A stretch of DNA of 64,000 nt. Origin: Tetrastigma voinierianum (lineage: Eukaryota > Streptophyta > Magnoliopsida > Vitales > Vitaceae). The notes under the pieces were generated by a model. That model was not told where the DNA came from and made no database searches. It worked only from the letters and a program-made list of their open reading frames with translations. Positions within the stretch are counted from its first letter, which is position 1; each line of letters opens with the position of its first letter. Of this stretch, positions 60,024 to 64,000 are shown piece after piece. The stretch is taken from the NCBI GenBank assembly GCA_016808115.1, contig JAEQBH010006388.1, positions 124,001-188,000 on the forward strand, read 5' to 3'. The position numbers and the translations under genes are program-made.

Positions 60024-62796
60024 TCGATGAGTTTAAAAGTCATCTATTTTTGGCCCATTTTTCTCGATTGATTTTAATGTAAAAAGGAATAACTGCATAC
60101 GTAGATAAGGAAGAAACTCACCAAATTTGGTATTTGCAGGAAGTATAAAAGAAAGAAGAAAATGCAATGGAAAATGCGTGAATCGCAGTAAAAATGCAAA
60201 ATACAGGCGTAAATGAAAGCAACTTCATAACTTATGTCAGTAGCTGGGTTACACGTCACTACAGGTCGCGACTCGTGAAATTGAAGGAAATCCGAAGGCA
60301 AACGCGATACGGATAACTGTGATATCGAGGTCACGACTCGGGAAATCGCGCATGAGAAAGCCGCGAAAGAAATGAGCCGAGGGCGACGTGAGATCAAGTC
60401 GGATCAAGAACCACACTCAAAGCTACAAAGTCATGAATCGAAGTCGCGAGCGAAGATACCGACATGTCGCCACATCGGGAACAAACAGCTTGAGACTTGT
60501 GGAGGCATGGCGATGTCGCTGGTTGTAAGGGATTGATGTCGCTGACAAGAAGAGCAATCAAAGGAAAGATACAAGTGGCGCACAAGATCACAAGCAGAAT
60601 CGGGCCACGCCACGACAACATATCATGTCGCGACATCATGAGAAAACGCCTGAAACCCGCGGTATCCGTAGTTGATGTCACGACAAGAGATCGATGTCGC
60701 GACATCCGCCACGTCACCGCCGCAGGCACGTGATCGACGCCGCGACGTGAGATCGAGGTCGCGACATCAAGAGCGACCAGTTGAAATATACAAAGGGCGT
60801 GACTAGATCTCACGACAAGAGATCGCGTCGCGATACCAAGAACAACCGGGCTGAAGCGCCCTAGAGAACTAAGTCGATGTCGCGCAGAAGAGATCGATGT
60901 CGCGACATCGTGAACCTTCGTGATGAAAGTCGGAAAGAAATGAACCGGCCGCTACGACAAGATATCATGTCGCGACATCAAGACTCTATCGACAATGAAG
61001 CTTTATTTAGTTGATGTCACGACAAGAGAATGACGCCGCTGATATCAGAGCGCAACATGTGCGTACTCTACAAAAGAAGTGCAGCCGATGTCGCGATAAG
61101 AGAACATGTCGCGATATCACTAATGATCGCTCAAGATCAGATACAAGAGCTTTGGTCGCGACGCGGAGATCGAAGTCGCGACATGTGGATGATATTATCG
61201 CGACAAGGAATCGAGAGAGGTCGCTACATGAAATAGCTGACTCGGGCCGATACTCTAAAATCCACAGCAGCTGCTGGGATTAGGCCCAACCTAAAACCCT
61301 ATAAATACGCAGCCTATCCGTAAGAGGAAAGTAGTCATGGCCACGCATCTAGAGGTCCTGATAAATGGCTATTCATTTTTTAGTTTTCTTTTTCTTTCCT
61401 TTTCTTTTATTTTCTTTAATATGGATAGATTAGATTAGATTTATCGTTCTAGTTTTTTTTTTTTATTTCCGGAACTCCATGTTATCGTTTTGAGCTAAAG
61501 TCGAATGCAAAGACTAATTCTTTTCAAATTACTACCCTAATGTTAAAGTTCGCATAAAATTTCTCTGAATTCATTTTCTCCAGCCAAATGCGCTATTCTT
61601 ATGATAAGAGGAATGTCAGAGGTGTAATTCAAGAATCGAGGAACCCATCTTTCATTAAGAGAATGTTATCAGCTTAAATTATCTTTCCTATCAAGTTATT
61701 TCCAAAGAAATCGAGAATTTCGCCATGAATTTACTTCTAAGCATGTGGTATAAGGTTTTTCGATCCGAATATCGCTCTTATACCCGCATTAAGAAGCCGC
61801 TTCATCATTTCCGATTTTCAAGGACGTCCCTCCGAGTGACACAGATGACAACTCGAGTTAAGGAATACTTCTGGAAGGTATATTAACCTCGCTGGCTGGG
61901 GAGATTCAATGAGCTTGCGGAGTTTACTTGATAAATCCTCTTCACTCAAATCAAGAACGAGTTGAATGAGTTATCAATTTAAACAAGCAGAGTTCACCTC
62001 AATTCGACAGCCAATCCCGTGTTAGCCGAGATCTAATCAAGGAGAGGGTGATCTATTTTAATTGAGGAAGAGTGTCCCTGGGGCCATATCCTCGCTGACC
62101 GATAACTGGGAGCTAAGGTGTACACCCATAAAATGGGTATGAAGTATTGCAAAAGAAAATTACCTTTAATTAGGAAGTCCCTCGTTAAAGAGTTATCTAA
62201 TTCCCGTATTCGAGAGAATCGTCAAAATTAGGATAATGAAATGTGAGGGGTGCGGAGAGATCCAAATTGAACTATTAATGCCTTCGACAGATTTTGAAAT
62301 CAAATGCACAAGAAAATTTACGTTGACAATAGGAATTGATACTACACAAGATTGTTCTTAATGCGTTTCTCCAAACGATAGTTATTCAATTTCTATTCAT
62401 TTTCTTAACTATTAATTATTCTTTATTCTTTATATTCAAGTTTATCGTTTTTACCAAATATTTCCTTTGATTCGTTTAATTTTCCAGAAGACCTTAATGC
62501 CGGATCTTACTATCATTTAGTGGTCCAAATAGTATGGAAATCGAGTAGTCGTGGTATTGATTAAAATTTTCAGATCTCTGCGGATCGATATCCGACTTAA
62601 ATCCATTTTATTACTTTGTCACCTGCACTTCGCAAAGATATCGCATCAAAACCAAACTTTGAAAATGATTTACTCTGTGAGATTTTCGTTTATATAGTAT
62701 ATCGTCAACAGTTTATCAAGGCCAAGCCACGGATTAGACAATAAATTCTTGGTAATAAAGTAGTCATAAATTTACAAGTGTTTTGGTTCGACATCA
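60024..62796 (+). repeat. 3' LTR of element D
   Basis: Collinear with 47119-49892: array at 60260-61250, TATA at 61299-61307, T-rich leader, TTTGAAATCAAAT.CACAAGAAAA near 62290 and the end TTCGACATCA. Differences from the 5' LTR are mostly 1-5 base insertions and deletions. Confidence 0.9.
60260..61250 (+). repeat. GTCGCGAC array in the 3' LTR of D
   Basis: Same unit order as 47360-48330, including the AACATATCATGTCGCGACATCATGAGAAAAC and AGATCTCACGACAAGAGATC stretches (here given only as landmarks at 60615-60645 and 60800-60825). Confidence 0.8.
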
Positions 62797-63940
62797 CGGC
62801 GGATACAGACGAGGTCCGGTAGCCAAGGCCCATTTTTCTTTTATTTTCTTTAGCTTTTCTTTCTTTTCGCTTTCTTTTCTTTCTTCAATGTTGATAGTTA
62901 GAGATTTGATTAGATTTATCGTTGTTGCTTTATTTTCTTCGAACTGATATCATTTTCGGAGCAAGGTTTTAATGCGTAATTCAATTCTTTCAAATTACTA
63001 CCCGAATGTTCGGGTCTCGTGACAAAAATTTCCGGAATTTACCCGCTTCATAATGCAGCTATTCTATGATCGTAGGAATGTCAGAGTGTAACACCCAAGA
63101 ATTTAGGAACCCCCATCAAGTGAATGCTATTGTCGAAATTATCTTTCCCGTAGTCTTTCAAGAAATTGCGAATTTCTCAGCTTATGAATTTACTTTCTAC
63201 ATGGGTTTAATGTTTTGATCTGAATATCGCTTTCTATACCGTATTAAGAATTGTTTCATTCACTGATTTCAAGGGAGGTCCTCTGAAAGGACACAGAGAT
63301 GACAACCTGGGAAGATAGGATATTTCTTGAAGGTATATTAACTCCGCTATTAGAGATCTAATGAGCTTTGTGGAGTTTACTTTGATAAATCCTCTTCTCA
63401 CTTGAAATCAAGAATGAGCTGAATGAGTTATCAATTTAAACAAGGTAGAGTTCACCCCAATTCAATAAAGGAAGCCAATCCCGTGTTAGCCGAGATCTAA
63501 TCATGAGAGGGTGATCTATTCTAATTGGAGGAAGAGTAACCTAGTTTATATCCCGTTGACCGATAACTTTGGAGCTTAAGGTTTACATTCATAAAATGGG
63601 TATGAAGTATTGCAAAGAAAAAATACCCTGCACTAGGAAGTCCCTCGTTAAAAAAGTAGTTATCTAATTCCCTCGTATTCAAGAGGATCAGTAGATAATG
63701 AAACAAATGAAGTGTGGAGGAGATCCAAATTAACTTACTAAACGCCTCGACGATTTTAAAACTTGAAATACACAAGCAAAATTAAATAAGTTTAATAAAT
63801 GTGAATGATACTTCACAATAGCATTGATCTTAATGTGTTCTCTAAACGATAATTATTCAGCGTCCATTTATTTTCTTAACTAGTCTTTATTCATTATTCT
63901 TTGGATTTCAGCTTATTTGATTGTTCATTTTTTTTTTATA
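62797..63940 (+). repeat. Outer Athila-like LTR F, second part
   Basis: It resumes with CCCATTTTTCTTTTATTTTC and stays collinear with 48477-49550 of LTR D (GATTAGATTTATCG, TTCAAATTACTACCCGAATGTT, AGGTCCTCTGAAAG, CATAAAATGGGTATGAAGTATTGC). With 45834-47118 it restores a nearly full LTR. Homology ends near 63940 at TTGTTCATTTTTTTTTT. Confidence 0.85.
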
Positions 63941-64000
63941 ATAGTATATTTTACAAATTTTAGAAATAAACACCATATCATGTTATAGTTCAAATAAGTA
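63941..64000. other. Unassigned sequence beyond the break in LTR F
   Basis: AT-rich, not matching LTR D. It begins after a T-run, which could be the poly(A) end of a minus-strand non-LTR element inserted in LTR F, but 60 bases are too few to tell. Confidence 0.3.

Larger units (their letters stand above)
47119..62796 (+). mobile_element. Element D, complete Athila-like LTR retrotransposon
   Basis: Two 2.77-kb direct repeats (47119-49892 and 60024-62796) bound a 10.1-kb interior with PBS, gag, protease, RT, RNase H, integrase, a third ORF and a PPT in correct order on the plus strand. The whole is 15.7 kb, inside a related LTR (F). Its pol and gag resemble element C closely. Reading frames are interrupted many times, so no protein would be made as written; how far this reflects assembly error is unclear. 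No exact 5-base target duplication could be read at its ends. Confidence 0.9.

Noticed and set aside
1..64000. tRNA, rRNA or organelle-derived sequence
   Set aside because: No cloverleaf, rRNA core or plastid gene segment was recognised; PBS motifs explain the short tRNA-like words.

Overview
This is nuclear DNA of a flowering plant. It is almost wholly a nest of LTR retrotransposons plus one CACTA DNA transposon. The clues are plant-type retroelement families (Ty1/copia, Athila/Tat-like Ty3/gypsy and a probable chromovirus), tRNA-type primer binding sites, a CACTA element with typical termini, and an intron-bearing plant gene fragment matching DEX1 (DEFECTIVE IN EXINE FORMATION 1). I see no intact host gene, tRNA, rRNA or organelle DNA. 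The species cannot be named from the sequence.

Layout. 1-5.9 kb: start of a minus-strand element with an initiator-Met PBS and a long GC-rich LTR, probably a chromovirus. 5.9-10.27 kb: minus-strand Athila-like element B-left (protease, gag, PBS, LTR). 10.27-12.97 kb: plus-strand left part of a copia element (LTR end, PBS, gag, protease, integrase). 12.97-23.44 kb: minus-strand Athila-like element C (integrase, RNase H, RT, protease, gag, LTR). 23.51-34.91 kb: minus-strand Athila/Tat-like element A with both LTRs. 34.93-36.54 kb: a second B-type LTR. 36.54-38.40 kb: the copia element resumes within RT, then RNase H and its 3' LTR. 38.40-45.83 kb: CACTA element in that LTR, carrying five DEX1 exons with introns and a transposase-accessory remnant. 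45.83-64 kb: an Athila-like LTR (F) split by a complete, related plus-strand element D (47.12-62.80 kb) with two 2.8-kb LTRs, gag-pol and a third ORF.

Two observations stand out. First, a Pack-CACTA-type capture of DEX1 genomic sequence that has since gained stop codons. Second, the Athila-like LTRs carry arrays of short, often palindromic motifs (GTCGCGAC in C, D and F; GACGCCGCGACG in A; AATTTCGCT in B). In three elements a further copy of the motif array lies inside the element, after integrase and, in D, just before the third ORF. This looks like a repeated cis-regulatory module.

Nearly all retroelement reading frames are broken by short indels, while the CACTA region reads cleanly. Part of the damage may be uncorrected assembly error in repeats rather than decay. 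Boundaries of LTR elements are given to about 5-50 bases unless a terminal motif is quoted.
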